Positions 8,999 through 18,251 of a stretch of 64,000 bases of DNA are shown here, piece by piece (the first letter of the stretch is position 1; every line of letters starts with the position of its first letter). Where the stretch lies: the NCBI RefSeq assembly GCF_001277295.1, contig NZ_CP011456.1, positions 5,398,001-5,462,000 of the forward strand. Direction: 5' to 3'. Source of the stretch: Anabaena sp. WA102 (GTDB lineage Bacteria > Cyanobacteriota > Cyanobacteriia > Cyanobacteriales > Nostocaceae). Made by a program: the position numbers and the translations under genes. Under the pieces are notes generated by a model. It did no database searches. It saw nothing but the letters and a program-made list of their open reading frames with translations, and was not told where the DNA came from.

Positions 8999-9172
8999 AC
9001 TCCTGATAGCGCAGCGTGGCGTTAGCCATACTCCTGAACTCCTGAACTCCTGACTCCTGACTCCTGAACTCCTGATAGCGCAGCGTGGCGTTAGCCATAC
9101 TCCTGAACTCCTGACTCCTGACTCCTGATAGCGCAGCGTGGCGTTAGCCATACTCCTGACTCCTGAACTCCT
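8999..9172. repeat. STRR of ACTCCTG with three embedded 24-mers
   Basis: Runs of the heptamer ACTCCTG/(A)CTCCTGA are interrupted three times (9006-9029, 9075-9098, 9128-9151) by the same 24-nt unit starting ATAGCGCAGCGTGGCG. An open frame across it merely translates the repeats and is not a gene. The array abuts the stop of the kinase-TPR gene. Confidence 0.85.
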
Positions 9173-9175
9173 AAA

Positions 9176-11371
9176 TCAATTACTTTGTCCAGTGAGAATT
9201 GTGTTAGATAATAAACTATCACATTTATTAGCAACAACGATACAAATACTACTCAAAGACTGTTGATAATTATCCATATCATTTTGCTCCAAAGAAACTT
9301 TAGCGGCTGTTTCTAAATCCGCAACTGCTTGAACATGATTTTTGTCAGCTATACCTTCTCTATATTGTGCTAATTCATAGTAAGCCATCCCACGTTTTAG
9401 ATAACCTTTAGCCAATCGGGGATTAAGTTTTAATGCTTCAGTAAAATCAGCGATCGCCTGTTTATATTCTGTTGCATAATTACTACTGTATTGCGCCATT
9501 TGATAACGAACCAAACCCCGTTGAAAGTAAGCATCTATTTTAGCTGAATTGAGTTTAATGGCTTCAGTAAAATCAGCAATTGACCTTTGGTATTCTGGAA
9601 AAGAATTATTGATGTATTTAGTAATTTCAAATCTGACAATACCCCGTCTGACATAAGCTTCCGCATCAGTTTTATCTATATTGATGGCGGCATTAAAATC
9701 AGCGATCGCTTGTTTGTATTCCTTATCAGGATCACTACTATAGTCAGCCAGCATATAGTAAGCATTACCGCGATTTATATAGGCTTTAACCTCTTGAGGA
9801 TTCAACTTCAAAGCTTGGTTATAATTAGCTAATGCCGCCTCATAATTATTTAAATTATATTGGGCATTACCCAAATTTATATACCCTTTGGCAGATTGGG
9901 GATTCTTTTTAGTAGCTTCGGTGAAGTTGGCAACTGCTTCTTCATAATCTTTTTGATGATAAGCAGTATCACCGCGCTGGTAGTAATCCGCAAAAGAAAG
10001 ACTTGGCAAATCAGCAGTTTGATTAGATGTACGAGACATCAAACTTTGTTGAGTGTAAGGATTTTGGGAAACAAAAGGACGGGTAAATTTAATCATTACA
10101 TCCAAATAGCCCAAAAGACCCAATCCCATCACCCCACAAATCACACCATATACCTTCCGATTTAATTTTTTACCAGCAGGAGGATGATAAAATTGCTGAT
10201 TAGCTATAGGTTGCCAATGATATACCGGAGAATTTGGTGTTAATGGCTGAGTGATGCGGGGAGTAGGAATATAGCGACGTTTAGACTTAGGTTGGGCGCG
10301 TGGTTGTAGATGTTGTTTAGAAGCGATCGCCAGCAATGACGGAAATGGATCTCTCCCACCCAATCTTTTAGTCCGCTCACACCAAGGACACTTATCCAAA
10401 TGATTATGATAAAGATGCTGAAGATTCACCTGACAAATCATCAGACTCTCCTCCACCGCCGTTAAAGCCGACAACCAAGTTTGAGCATTAGGGCGTAACA
10501 AAGGTTGATCATGACCATCCTCAAAACAACGCACAAATAAATCCCGCAAACTAGGATGAAGCAGATTCCAGCTAGGAGAAATAGGCGTTGGTAGATAGGG
10601 AACTTGTTTCTTTTGACTATAGGTAAAATGTCCAGAAAGAATCCTCCCTTGGTAGGTTGGAGGATCTACCGCCCCTTGAAATATCCCAGAAAATGGGTGA
10701 GTTCCTTCCATTAACAACTGAAAAATCAGCACAGCCAACCCAAACAAATCATGATGAATTTCTCGATCATAGTCCGCAAAAGTTTTATTCTGTAATTCTG
10801 GAGGTGTATATTCAGGCTTACCCACAGAACAACGATAAACAACATTCTGCAACGGTTCGGTCACTTGAAACGAGTCCGTATCCACCAACGTCACCAAAGC
10901 CGTATCACTCACCAAAATATTCGACTCATTCACATCACCAACACAGTATCGGCTGGCGTGCAAAGCCGAAAAAGCCGCAGCCAGATTCCGGGCAGTTCGC
11001 AATAAATATTGATAATTAAACAAAGGGCAATGTTGTCGGCGAATCCCTGGATTATAAAAATCCATAATTGGTCGCATTCCCCGAATCCTGGGCATCACAA
11101 AACCAACGACCTTACCGCTACCATCCGCCGCTTGCAATAATTCCTGTGGCCAAGCAATAGAAATATGCCCTAAATTATCCGTCGGATTCACAGGAGGATT
11201 AGCAAGCATCGCCCGCAGTTTTTGGGCATAAGAGACAGTTGGTTTATGATATACTTTCGCTACCAAATTCTCATCCGATGGAACTGCATAGATACAAGCT
11301 TCACCACCATGTCCCACACTGACAGAGAGGTTGAGAATTTCCGGGTTAGGAAGATGACGTAGTACCTGCAT
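9176..11371 (-). CDS. Kinase-like/TPR protein of a vWA-PP2C-kinase triad
   Basis: 731 residues. An N-terminal kinase-like domain has a glycine-rich loop near 20-23 (VGHGGEACIY), K39, a GDVNESN catalytic loop (D146, N151; the canonical HRD is replaced) and DTD 164-166 in place of DFG. A Cys-x2-Cys pair follows (329/332), then one predicted membrane segment (about 407-427) and six or so TPR repeats (463-700) with NPQ-type turns. Encoded after a vWA protein and a PP2C phosphatase, it matches the TerY-P-like triads. Expected to phosphorylate proteins or act as a pseudokinase, with the TPRs on the other side of the membrane. Confidence 0.8.
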   Translation of the reverse strand: MQVLRHLPNPEILNLSVSVGHGGEACIYAVPSDENLVAKVYHKPTVSYAQKLRAMLANPPVNPTDNLGHISIAWPQELLQAADGSGKVVGFVMPRIRGMRPIMDFYNPGIRRQHCPLFNYQYLLRTARNLAAAFSALHASRYCVGDVNESNILVSDTALVTLVDTDSFQVTEPLQNVVYRCSVGKPEYTPPELQNKTFADYDREIHHDLFGLAVLIFQLLMEGTHPFSGIFQGAVDPPTYQGRILSGHFTYSQKKQVPYLPTPISPSWNLLHPSLRDLFVRCFEDGHDQPLLRPNAQTWLSALTAVEESLMICQVNLQHLYHNHLDKCPWCERTKRLGGRDPFPSLLAIASKQHLQPRAQPKSKRRYIPTPRITQPLTPNSPVYHWQPIANQQFYHPPAGKKLNRKVYGVICGVMGLGLLGYLDVMIKFTRPFVSQNPYTQQSLMSRTSNQTADLPSLSFADYYQRGDTAYHQKDYEEAVANFTEATKKNPQSAKGYINLGNAQYNLNNYEAALANYNQALKLNPQEVKAYINRGNAYYMLADYSSDPDKEYKQAIADFNAAINIDKTDAEAYVRRGIVRFEITKYINNSFPEYQRSIADFTEAIKLNSAKIDAYFQRGLVRYQMAQYSSNYATEYKQAIADFTEALKLNPRLAKGYLKRGMAYYELAQYREGIADKNHVQAVADLETAAKVSLEQNDMDNYQQSLSSICIVVANKCDSLLSNTILTGQSN

Positions 11372-11473
11372 GGCAGAATAAAGGTTATATGAGGTGATTA
11401 GAATCCGTCAAAAGTTCAGACACTCAAGAGTATGGCTAATACCATACTGTCTTTAATCCCTAATGACTATAAA

Positions 11474-12256
11474 TTATGAGTTAATAAATGCAGCCAAAAT
11501 TAAAGTTAAATCATCATCAGTCCGCTGAGTAATCTTATCAGAACTTAAAAACCGCATTAAATGTTCTTTTGCTAATATTTTATCTTCAGCATTCGCTACA
11601 AACTGAAATAAAGGAAAAAAGAAAGGTTTGTGAGGTTCACCAACAATCATATTCAAAGCTAACATTTGTAACCCATCAGTCAAAACACCCACATTAACAA
11701 TCTCTTCCCGACATATTTCAAATTGTGCTGTCTCCAAAGCGCCAGGAGACGTAAGAAAAGTTGTTTGATTGATATATTCGCCATTGCTAGGAATGGTTAA
11801 CGCTATCAGATTACCCATACTATTTTTAGCCACAGCCAAACCATCCCCAACCTGCCCTACAGCCACAATTTCTGGTGTAGCAATCATCAGAATCAAGGTA
11901 GTTGCTAAATCATGAGGTTGATGATTACAAACATCCGCCTCAATTTCTATAGCTTTGCGGGCTACTAACATAGCGTCACTGAGCAAATAACGCAAAACAC
12001 CATCATTAGCCAGAGAATCACTCGTTATCTCTTGGCGAGAAAGATGATCTATTGCCGTTTCCACCGCAATCATTGATCCCACCTTTCCTAGTTTAGCAGA
12101 ACCCGCACCATCCGCCGCTGCTATCACCAACACATTATTAGCCAATAGCTGCCAATGGTGAGCATCCTGACAAAGTTGCTGGTTTTTTGAATGACTAGTC
12201 CCACATACAGAAGCAGCCACTACCCGCCATTGAGAAATCTGTTTTGATGTATTCAT
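11474..12256 (-). CDS. PP2C-family Ser/Thr protein phosphatase
   Basis: 260 residues with the metal-coordinating PP2C motifs: CQDAH (near 30), AADGAGSA (47-54), DLATTL, VGQVGDG and the C-terminal TDDDLTL. It has no membrane segment or extra domain. It lies between the vWA gene (upstream, 52 nt) and the kinase gene (downstream), and probably dephosphorylates the targets of that kinase. The phosphatase-kinase-vWA trio is a known conserved bacterial gene set linked to stress signalling. Confidence 0.87.
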   Translation of the reverse strand: MNTSKQISQWRVVAASVCGTSHSKNQQLCQDAHHWQLLANNVLVIAAADGAGSAKLGKVGSMIAVETAIDHLSRQEITSDSLANDGVLRYLLSDAMLVARKAIEIEADVCNHQPHDLATTLILMIATPEIVAVGQVGDGLAVAKNSMGNLIALTIPSNGEYINQTTFLTSPGALETAQFEICREEIVNVGVLTDGLQMLALNMIVGEPHKPFFFPLFQFVANAEDKILAKEHLMRFLSSDKITQRTDDDLTLILAAFINS

Positions 12257-12308
12257 ATAATTTGTTTTCCACAGCTAGTTCAGTTTAAACAACAAGCTGC
12301 AATTTTCA

Positions 12309-12983
12309 TTAAACAGATCCCCACCCAATTGGTGGTAGTGCTACCTGTTCATCTACCTGAGAATGAGACACCGCTGACATACTAGCAGACAGCCAAACAA
12401 ACATCTCAATGAAATTTAATCCCTTTAATTTCAGGGGACTTCGTACAGCGATTTGACTTAATCGGCTCATATTCGCATTCTCTACACCCACCGTAAAAAA
12501 CGCCACCCGCTTATTAGACTCATCCCCTTGCAGTCTTTGGGCAGCTTGTTCAACAACATGATCTAGTTCACCCTGGGGTTCACCATCAGTAATCATAAAC
12601 ACCCAAGGACGATAATAAGCAATACCATTCGTGCGATATTGGGATTTGCGCTCTTGAATAATATCCAAGGCTTTATGAATAGCCGAACCCATAATTGTTA
12701 ACCCCTGGGCTGTGAGAATCGGCGGGTTAAATTGATCAGCAGTTACAAAGTCCTGAACAACATTAACATTACTATCAAATGTAATAATTGCCACTTCTAC
12801 CCTTCTGGATGCTAAGGAATTTTTAACCAGTTCATCCTTTAAACTCAACAAACCTTGATTTAAGGCTTCGATTCGTTCTCCTTGCATTGAACCAGAAGTA
12901 TCTAGCAATAACACGCATGGACAACGGGGTTCGGGGTTTTCTGCAAATTCTACAACTTCGTCAAGATTGAATGTATCAATCAT
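12309..12983 (-). CDS. vWA-domain protein (TerY/YegL-like)
   Basis: About 224 residues, almost entirely a von Willebrand A domain: MIDAS motif LLLDTSGSMQGERI, a distal Thr in LTIMGSAIH, and the MITDGEPQGELD segment. It starts at ATG 12983; an in-frame TTG at 13010 would add nine residues but is a poorer start. It is the first gene of the triad operon and is expected to act as a metal-dependent protein-interaction scaffold for the phosphatase and kinase. Confidence 0.87.
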   Translation of the reverse strand: MIDTFNLDEVVEFAENPEPRCPCVLLLDTSGSMQGERIEALNQGLLSLKDELVKNSLASRRVEVAIITFDSNVNVVQDFVTADQFNPPILTAQGLTIMGSAIHKALDIIQERKSQYRTNGIAYYRPWVFMITDGEPQGELDHVVEQAAQRLQGDESNKRVAFFTVGVENANMSRLSQIAVRSPLKLKGLNFIEMFVWLSASMSAVSHSQVDEQVALPPIGWGSV

Positions 12984-13527
12984 AACTTTTTGTGTTATGT
13001 TATAGTCCAAAGTCTTATTTTCCTTTTACTCAAAGTATATAGTTTCTGGTGCAGATTCTCCAGTTTGTTGAGTTGCAATCTGCTGTAATAATCAATATAT
13101 ACATTTACCTCCATAAATTTTTAAAGATTCTATGTGGGATTTAAGTCTGTCCTTGGGTAAATCAATTCATTACTGTTAAATCCAGGAAAAGTAAGCAGAT
13201 CCGGCTGAAAATTGATGGATTTAAATTACCAAAAAAGTCTCAGCATACTCAATAGTATCACTATATAGTTAATCAAGATGAAATAGCGACAAAATATGAC
13301 AAAACAGAGATTTTTATCCAGACCAATGATAAAAAATCAACATAAAAAACTATAAAAACTGTTACATTCAACGGAGGAGGATAATGCTTAAAAGATGTTT
13401 TTCATTGATATTCATAATTTAACAACTTGTGATCATAACCATATTTCCAGGTGATATCATATTGCAGCCTAATATTAAATCTTTTCCCATACTATGTTGA
13501 TGTATCCGCCCAAAAAATTGTAAAAAC
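12984..13527. other. Divergent intergenic region (vWA operon / PATAN response regulator)
   Basis: About 540 bp, AT-rich, holding promoters for both directions. The one striking item is a strong GGAGGAGG ribosome site at 13373-13380 followed by a 12-codon frame (13384-13422). No other coding signal. Confidence 0.4.
13384..13422 (+). CDS. Possible 12-residue leader peptide
   Basis: ATG 13384 to TAA 13422, preceded at 4 nt by a long GGAGGAGG. The peptide would be MLKRCFSLIFII. It ends 105 nt before the response-regulator start. A strong ribosome site before so short a frame is unusual in cyanobacteria, but no attenuator hairpin was identified. It may be chance. Confidence 0.25.
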   Translation: MLKRCFSLIFII

Positions 13528-14910
13528 ATGAAGAATACTGGCACATTTACCAAATTATCACCCCAAGGTTTATTAAGACAATTAAGCAATTGTTATGAAA
13601 CTACCCGTTTGCAAGCACATAGTAACTCTGTATCTTGGTTGATATATATAGAACAAGGAAAAATTATCTATGGGACTCATTCAGTAGAACCCTTTGATAG
13701 ATTAGAACGACAAATGCGTCGTCTCCATCCACAAATTCCTTTAGTTGATAATGAAGTGCGTGTACAAATGCGCTTGATATTTGAACCTGAAGATAATCAT
13801 CATTTACCTAACCAAATTCCCGAATATGAAGCGATTAATTGGCTGGTTAATGAACAATATCTCCTTCTTGATCACGCAACATTACTGATTCAAGAATTAG
13901 TTAAAGAGGTAATTGAATCATTTCTCCTCATTAAAACAGGTGATTTTGAACTAACAGAACCACTAGAAAATTTTACCGAAATTTGTAAATTAGATATTGA
14001 TGATATCATCGAAAAATGCCAAAACCAGTTACAAAATTGGCGGTATCTTGGTAGATACATATCTTCTCCCTATCAGCGTCCGTATTTGTTAGTTAGTAGC
14101 AAGTTTCAGGATAAAAGATTACCACCACTGAAAGAAAATATCACCAATTGGATGAAGGGTTTTAGCTTGCGTCATCTAGCGATTATTATGAATCAGGATG
14201 AGTTGCAACTAGCTTTAAGTTTATACCCCTATATTGTTAAGGGTTCGATAGTATTACATGAACCAGATCCCCCATTTGATAAGTTACCAAAAACTTGTGG
14301 AAGTTCATTACTATTTTCTGAAGATAGCACAGAGTTAATTAGGGGTAAATTATTTGTTGCGGATGTAGCACCCAGTCAAGATGCTTCTTCAGAAACTCCA
14401 ATCATTTCGCGGAATCATCTGGCGGTTCAACAGCTAGTACCAGATGTTGCTGATTTACCTCCAGAGGATTTTTCACCTGAAGCTGTTAATAGTAACATAG
14501 AAGTTGATTCACAAAAAGTAAAAATCAATACGAAAATCACCCAAAAGACTTACAAAATTATTTCTGTAGATGATAGTCCTACAATTCTCAAAGAAATCAG
14601 TCGTTATTTGGAAGATGAGAATTTTACTTTGGTGACTATTAATGAACCTGTGAAGGCAGTAATGTCAATTATTAGACATAAGCCGGATCTAATTTTACTG
14701 GATTTAAATATGGCAGGAATTGACGGTTATGAACTGTGTAAAATTATCCGCAATAATTCCCTGTTTAAAACTATTCCCATTATTTTTGTGACTAGCAATA
14801 AGGGAATTATAGATAAAGTAAAAGCGAGATTTGTCGGTGCGTCTGGATACTTAACCAAGCCTTTCACCCGCGCTGAGTTGCTGAAAATGATCTTTATGCA
14901 CTTGGCATAA
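13528..14910 (+). CDS. PatA-type response regulator (PATAN/DUF4388 + REC)
   Basis: 460 residues. The N-terminal ~280 residues form the PATAN-type region of cyanobacterial PatA-like regulators (LSPQGLLRQLSNC, IYIEQGKIIYGTH). A C-terminal receiver domain at 341-460 has the acidic pair D348/D349, phospho-acceptor D392 (LILLDLNMAG), T422 and K444. There is no DNA-binding domain, so it probably acts by protein contact, in phototaxis, motility or cell differentiation. No partner kinase lies next to it. Confidence 0.85.
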   Translation: MKNTGTFTKLSPQGLLRQLSNCYETTRLQAHSNSVSWLIYIEQGKIIYGTHSVEPFDRLERQMRRLHPQIPLVDNEVRVQMRLIFEPEDNHHLPNQIPEYEAINWLVNEQYLLLDHATLLIQELVKEVIESFLLIKTGDFELTEPLENFTEICKLDIDDIIEKCQNQLQNWRYLGRYISSPYQRPYLLVSSKFQDKRLPPLKENITNWMKGFSLRHLAIIMNQDELQLALSLYPYIVKGSIVLHEPDPPFDKLPKTCGSSLLFSEDSTELIRGKLFVADVAPSQDASSETPIISRNHLAVQQLVPDVADLPPEDFSPEAVNSNIEVDSQKVKINTKITQKTYKIISVDDSPTILKEISRYLEDENFTLVTINEPVKAVMSIIRHKPDLILLDLNMAGIDGYELCKIIRNNSLFKTIPIIFVTSNKGIIDKVKARFVGASGYLTKPFTRAELLKMIFMHLA

Positions 14911-15430
14911 CTCGAAACGTAGGGGCGCAGGGCTTGCGCCCAGTCAGCAATTAGCAGTGGAGTTTTGAAACTGTTGGGTGTTTTTACGTCAATCCAACCT
15001 ACTAGTCTGTCAACCCGAAAATGACGGGTGAAGGCAAGCAGGGGGAGAAGAGAGGCACCGGGAGCAGGGGAGGGAAGAACAGAAGTTTTTTCCGATCATT
15101 ACCCGTCAAAATAAATTTGACGAACCACTACGGTTACTTGAGAAATATAAGTTTTTTAAATAGACATTTTCGTAAATTTGGTAAAGTTGATATTTATTGA
15201 GAATAGATAGTCTGTATTCTCAACTTTATTGATAATATTGTCAATAAGTTAACGCAAATACGTTTTTACAGGATTGATAAATACCCTTGACTTTTTGTGC
15301 TATTATTATGGATATGATCTGCTTGTGCTGTTTTGGTTTTTTGACTTAGCTACAAGTTTGTATGCTGTTGGGTTTCCTTGTGTCAACCCAACCTACTATG
15401 AAATTAGTTAAAGCGGATAAGTTGCAATTT
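14911..15430. other. Gene-free spacer with repeat remnants
   Basis: Holds a GGGGCGCAGG...TTGCGCCC hairpin (about 14921-14941) like the core of the 2548-2649 element, a partial family-B repeat at 14970-15003, and a family-B half at 15365-15395. No open frame with coding character is seen. Confidence 0.5.
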
Positions 15431-15694
15431 CTATGCTGCTTCTCTCAATGGGGTGGGTACAGAGATTTCTGGAAACGGTAGGGAAAGCTGTTCGGGTGAT
15501 GGTGATGGTGCTTCCTGTAATACCGTTACTTCAATATTTACACTGACTAAATAACTACCTGTATCTGCACCTACCGCTTCAGAAATTATTTTAGCTATAT
15601 CTGGACGTTTTGCCGTTAAAGGATCACGGATAATACAACGATCCCATTCATGCTTGGCGGTGGGGTTAAGATTGAGAATATAATGCTTCATCAT
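15431..15694 (-). CDS. Hypothetical 87-residue protein
   Basis: Not recognised. The protein is acidic-neutral with no membrane segment. The first half looks folded (NPTAKHEWDRCIIRDPLT) and the tail is proline-rich (EAPSPSPEQLSLPFPEI). There is no good ribosome site before ATG 15694. It lies just outside the left end of the transposon at 16120. It may be a real small gene or a chance frame. Confidence 0.4.
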   Translation of the reverse strand: MMKHYILNLNPTAKHEWDRCIIRDPLTAKRPDIAKIISEAVGADTGSYLVSVNIEVTVLQEAPSPSPEQLSLPFPEISVPTPLREAA

Positions 15695-16119
15695 AAGAAT
15701 ACCCGGTAAGTGGGAAACGAGCGCGTCTTTAGACCTGAGAGGAAAACGACACGAGCGGTTTTAACCGCTGTGGATATTAAAATTGAAACCAGATTTTTGA
15801 TTGGAATCTGGAAACCAACTCCCATTTCTGGGGTAATGTTAGCCAGATGCCTCCGGCACGCTGGCGCGAACGACCTGTTATAAGAGCTAAAATCCCTATT
15901 CCATAAGTCTTTCCAGGTTTGAAGACTATTTTGATATTGTAGTACGAATTTACTATATTGCCAAGGGGACAATAAAAATCCACCCTGTTTGATTTTATAC
16001 TCTAAACAGGGCGGCGGTAGATTTTGGATTATTTTACAATTACCAATTACCAATCACCAATCACCAATTACCAATTACCCAATTATCTAACTTTCGGTTT
16101 CACAATCAGGAACACCTTC
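15695..16119. other. Left flank of the transposon, no clear gene
   Basis: Contains a GCGGTTTTAACCGC palindrome (about 15758), and an STRR of CAATTAC/CAATCAC heptamers at 16035-16077. A minus-strand open frame through here begins inside the heptamer array and is judged spurious. The last five bases before the transposon end are CCTTC. Confidence 0.5.
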
Positions 16120-16164
16120 TGTCCATTAAATAATTATTGTCCATTTTAAAGAATTCTTGTCATA
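16120..16164 (+). other. Transposon left end with three TnsB-type sites
   Basis: Direct repeats TGTCCATT (16120), TGTCCATT (16138) and TGTCATAT (16158), 18 and 20 bp apart, starting with the terminal TGT of Tn7-like ends. Tn7-like elements bind TnsB at such arrays. The first 17 bases recur inverted at the right end. Confidence 0.75.
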
Positions 16165-16256
16165 TTTGCAATCAACAGCTATAGTAGCCAAAATCATTGA
16201 CGAGTAAGTGTTTTGGCGATTTTAGTTTTAATTTTCTCTTATCCTTATTTTTAAAG

Positions 16257-16306
16257 CAAATGATGTCATAAATGTTGTAAAATTTTAAAGTAAATGATGA
16301 CATAAT
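16257..16306. promoter_or_regulatory. Duplicated palindromic site upstream of tnsB
   Basis: Two near-identical boxes, AAATGATGTCATAA (about 16259-16272) and AAATGATGACATAA (about 16293-16306), lie 34 bp apart just before tnsB. Each holds an ATGA/TCAT dyad. They may be internal TnsB sites or a repressor operator for the transposase operon. AGGGGG at 16311-16316 is the tnsB ribosome site. Confidence 0.5.
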
Positions 16307-16323
16307 TCTTAGGGGGTTAGCTT

Positions 16324-18246
16324 ATGCCCAAAAAGCCTATAAATAAAGCCTTTCCAGGATTCGAGACTCAAGAGGAGGATGGGGTGGAAGACAAAAACCT
16401 GCTTGTTAACGAAGATTCTCCAGAGTATCTCAGAAAGGTGGAATTAATTGATGCCATCCTTCAAGCGCCTGACAAGATAGCTCGTAGGAATGCGATCGCA
16501 GATGCAGCGAAAGCTCTGGGTAAAAGCACTAGAACTATTAAGCGCATGATAGAGAAAGTTGAGCAGGTAGGGGTAGCCACTCTAGCTGTTGGACGTAAGG
16601 ATAAAGGACAATATCGTATTTCCAAGGAGTGGCATGATTTTATTGTCAGCCTTCATAAATGGGGTAATAGAGAAGGTTCTCGGATCAATCACAATCAGAT
16701 TTCTGGGTATTTAAAGGCTTTAGGTAGTCAAGGAGAGAAACTGCAAGAGAAGAAATATGATGAAAAATTTAAGGGATACTCTCAGGTGCGGGAGGATTTA
16801 ATAACAGGAAAGTATCCTTCTCATGTCACTGTTTATAAAGTCATTAATTCCTATTTAGAAGAAAAACATAATAAAGTTCGCCATCCCGGTTCACCGATAG
16901 AAGGACAAATTCTGCAAACAACTGAAGGGATTTTAGAAATAACCCACAGTAACCAGATTTGGCAAATAGACCATACTAGATTAGATATTTTGTTGATTCA
17001 CGAAGAAGATAAGAAAGTTATCGGTCGTCCATACATTACGTTGGTAATGGATAGTTATTCTGGTTGTGTCACAGGTTTTTATCTAGGTTTTGAACCTGCT
17101 GGCTCTCATGAAGTTGGTTTAGCTCTGCGTCATGCAATTTTACCAAAGCACTACGAAACAGAGTACCAACTTCAAGAAAGATGGGAGATTTGTGGAATAC
17201 CTGAATATATAATGACAGATCGTGCAAAGGAATTTAAGTCCGAACATTTAAAACAAGTTTCACTACAGTTAGGTTTTATAAGGCGTTTACGTGCTTTTCC
17301 CCAGGCTGGTGGTTTAATTGAGTCTATTTTTGACAAGATTAATAAGGAAACTTTGTCATTATATGGTGGATATACTGGTTCAAATATTGAGGAACGCCCT
17401 CCAGAGGCAGAAAGAACTGCCTGTTTGACGCTTGATAAACTAGAGCAAATATTAGTGAAATATTTTGTAGACCACTACAATCGTCATGATTATCCCAGAG
17501 CAAAAAATCAAAAACGTATTGAGCGATGGAAATCAAGTTGTTTACTGGAAGAACCTGAGCTTATTGATGAACGTGAACTAGATATTTGTTTAATGAAAAT
17601 TGCATATCGCAATGTAGAAAAATATGGTTCTGTTAACTTTCTTGGTTGGATATATCAGGGAGACTGCTTGTTAGATTATGAAAGGAAGCAAGTTTCTTTA
17701 AGATATGACAAGCGTAATATTACAACAGTTATTGCTTATACTCGTCCTATTAATGGTGAACCAGGAGAGTTTCTTGGCTTTATACAAGCTAGAGATTTTA
17801 AAAGAGAAAGGATGTCTCTGGCTGAATTAAATTATATCAAGAAAAAATTGCGTAATGAAGGTAAAGAAGTTGATAAATCGTCTATTTTGAATGAGCGGTT
17901 ATCTATATTTGAAGATGTTGAACAAAACCGTAAGGAGAGACGTAGACGACGGCGTAAAGAAGCACAACAAAAACACGAGGTTAAAACTAATAAATCAAAA
18001 GTAGTGGAGTTGTTTCCTGAAAATGAAATACCAGAAACAATAGAACCTCCAGAAGAAATAAAAACTGCACAAGAAAATTTAATATCTCCAATTGACACTG
18101 TTTCACAAAACATTGTAAATTCAATAGATAAGCAAGTTGAACAAAGTCAACGGGATACCAATCAAACCAATCAAACAGCTAAAGCTAAACGAAGACCTAG
18201 AGTTGGTACAAAAGATTGGAATCAATTTATGAGGGATAATTGGTGA
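16324..18246 (+). CDS. tnsB: TnsB-type DDE transposase of a type V-K CAST
   Basis: 640 residues. Cuts and joins the 3' ends of the transposon. Helix-turn-helix at about 40-90 (AKALGKSTRTIKRMI); RNase H-fold core with D216 (IWQIDHTRLD), D299 (YIMTDRAKEF) and E333 (GGLIESIFDK), so the DDE triad is intact. The strings ALRHAILPK, GYTGSNIEERP and ERDLDICLMK-like follow the Scytonema ShCAST TnsB closely. The C-terminus ends in a charged, flexible tail and a short hook like that used to contact TnsC. Good ribosome site AGGGGG. Confidence 0.93.
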   Translation: MPKKPINKAFPGFETQEEDGVEDKNLLVNEDSPEYLRKVELIDAILQAPDKIARRNAIADAAKALGKSTRTIKRMIEKVEQVGVATLAVGRKDKGQYRISKEWHDFIVSLHKWGNREGSRINHNQISGYLKALGSQGEKLQEKKYDEKFKGYSQVREDLITGKYPSHVTVYKVINSYLEEKHNKVRHPGSPIEGQILQTTEGILEITHSNQIWQIDHTRLDILLIHEEDKKVIGRPYITLVMDSYSGCVTGFYLGFEPAGSHEVGLALRHAILPKHYETEYQLQERWEICGIPEYIMTDRAKEFKSEHLKQVSLQLGFIRRLRAFPQAGGLIESIFDKINKETLSLYGGYTGSNIEERPPEAERTACLTLDKLEQILVKYFVDHYNRHDYPRAKNQKRIERWKSSCLLEEPELIDERELDICLMKIAYRNVEKYGSVNFLGWIYQGDCLLDYERKQVSLRYDKRNITTVIAYTRPINGEPGEFLGFIQARDFKRERMSLAELNYIKKKLRNEGKEVDKSSILNERLSIFEDVEQNRKERRRRRRKEAQQKHEVKTNKSKVVELFPENEIPETIEPPEEIKTAQENLISPIDTVSQNIVNSIDKQVEQSQRDTNQTNQTAKAKRRPRVGTKDWNQFMRDNW

Positions 18247-18251
18247 GTGCA

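Noticed and set aside
8918..9151. 77-residue minus-strand open frame
   Set aside because: It only translates the ACTCCTG heptamers and the 24-mer repeats.
13384..13422. Calling a riboswitch or attenuator before the response regulator
   Set aside because: No paired terminator/antiterminator stems could be drawn.
15691..16053. 120-residue minus-strand open frame (and a nested 68-residue frame)
   Set aside because: It starts within the CAATTAC heptamer array, has no recognised content, and lacks a ribosome site.
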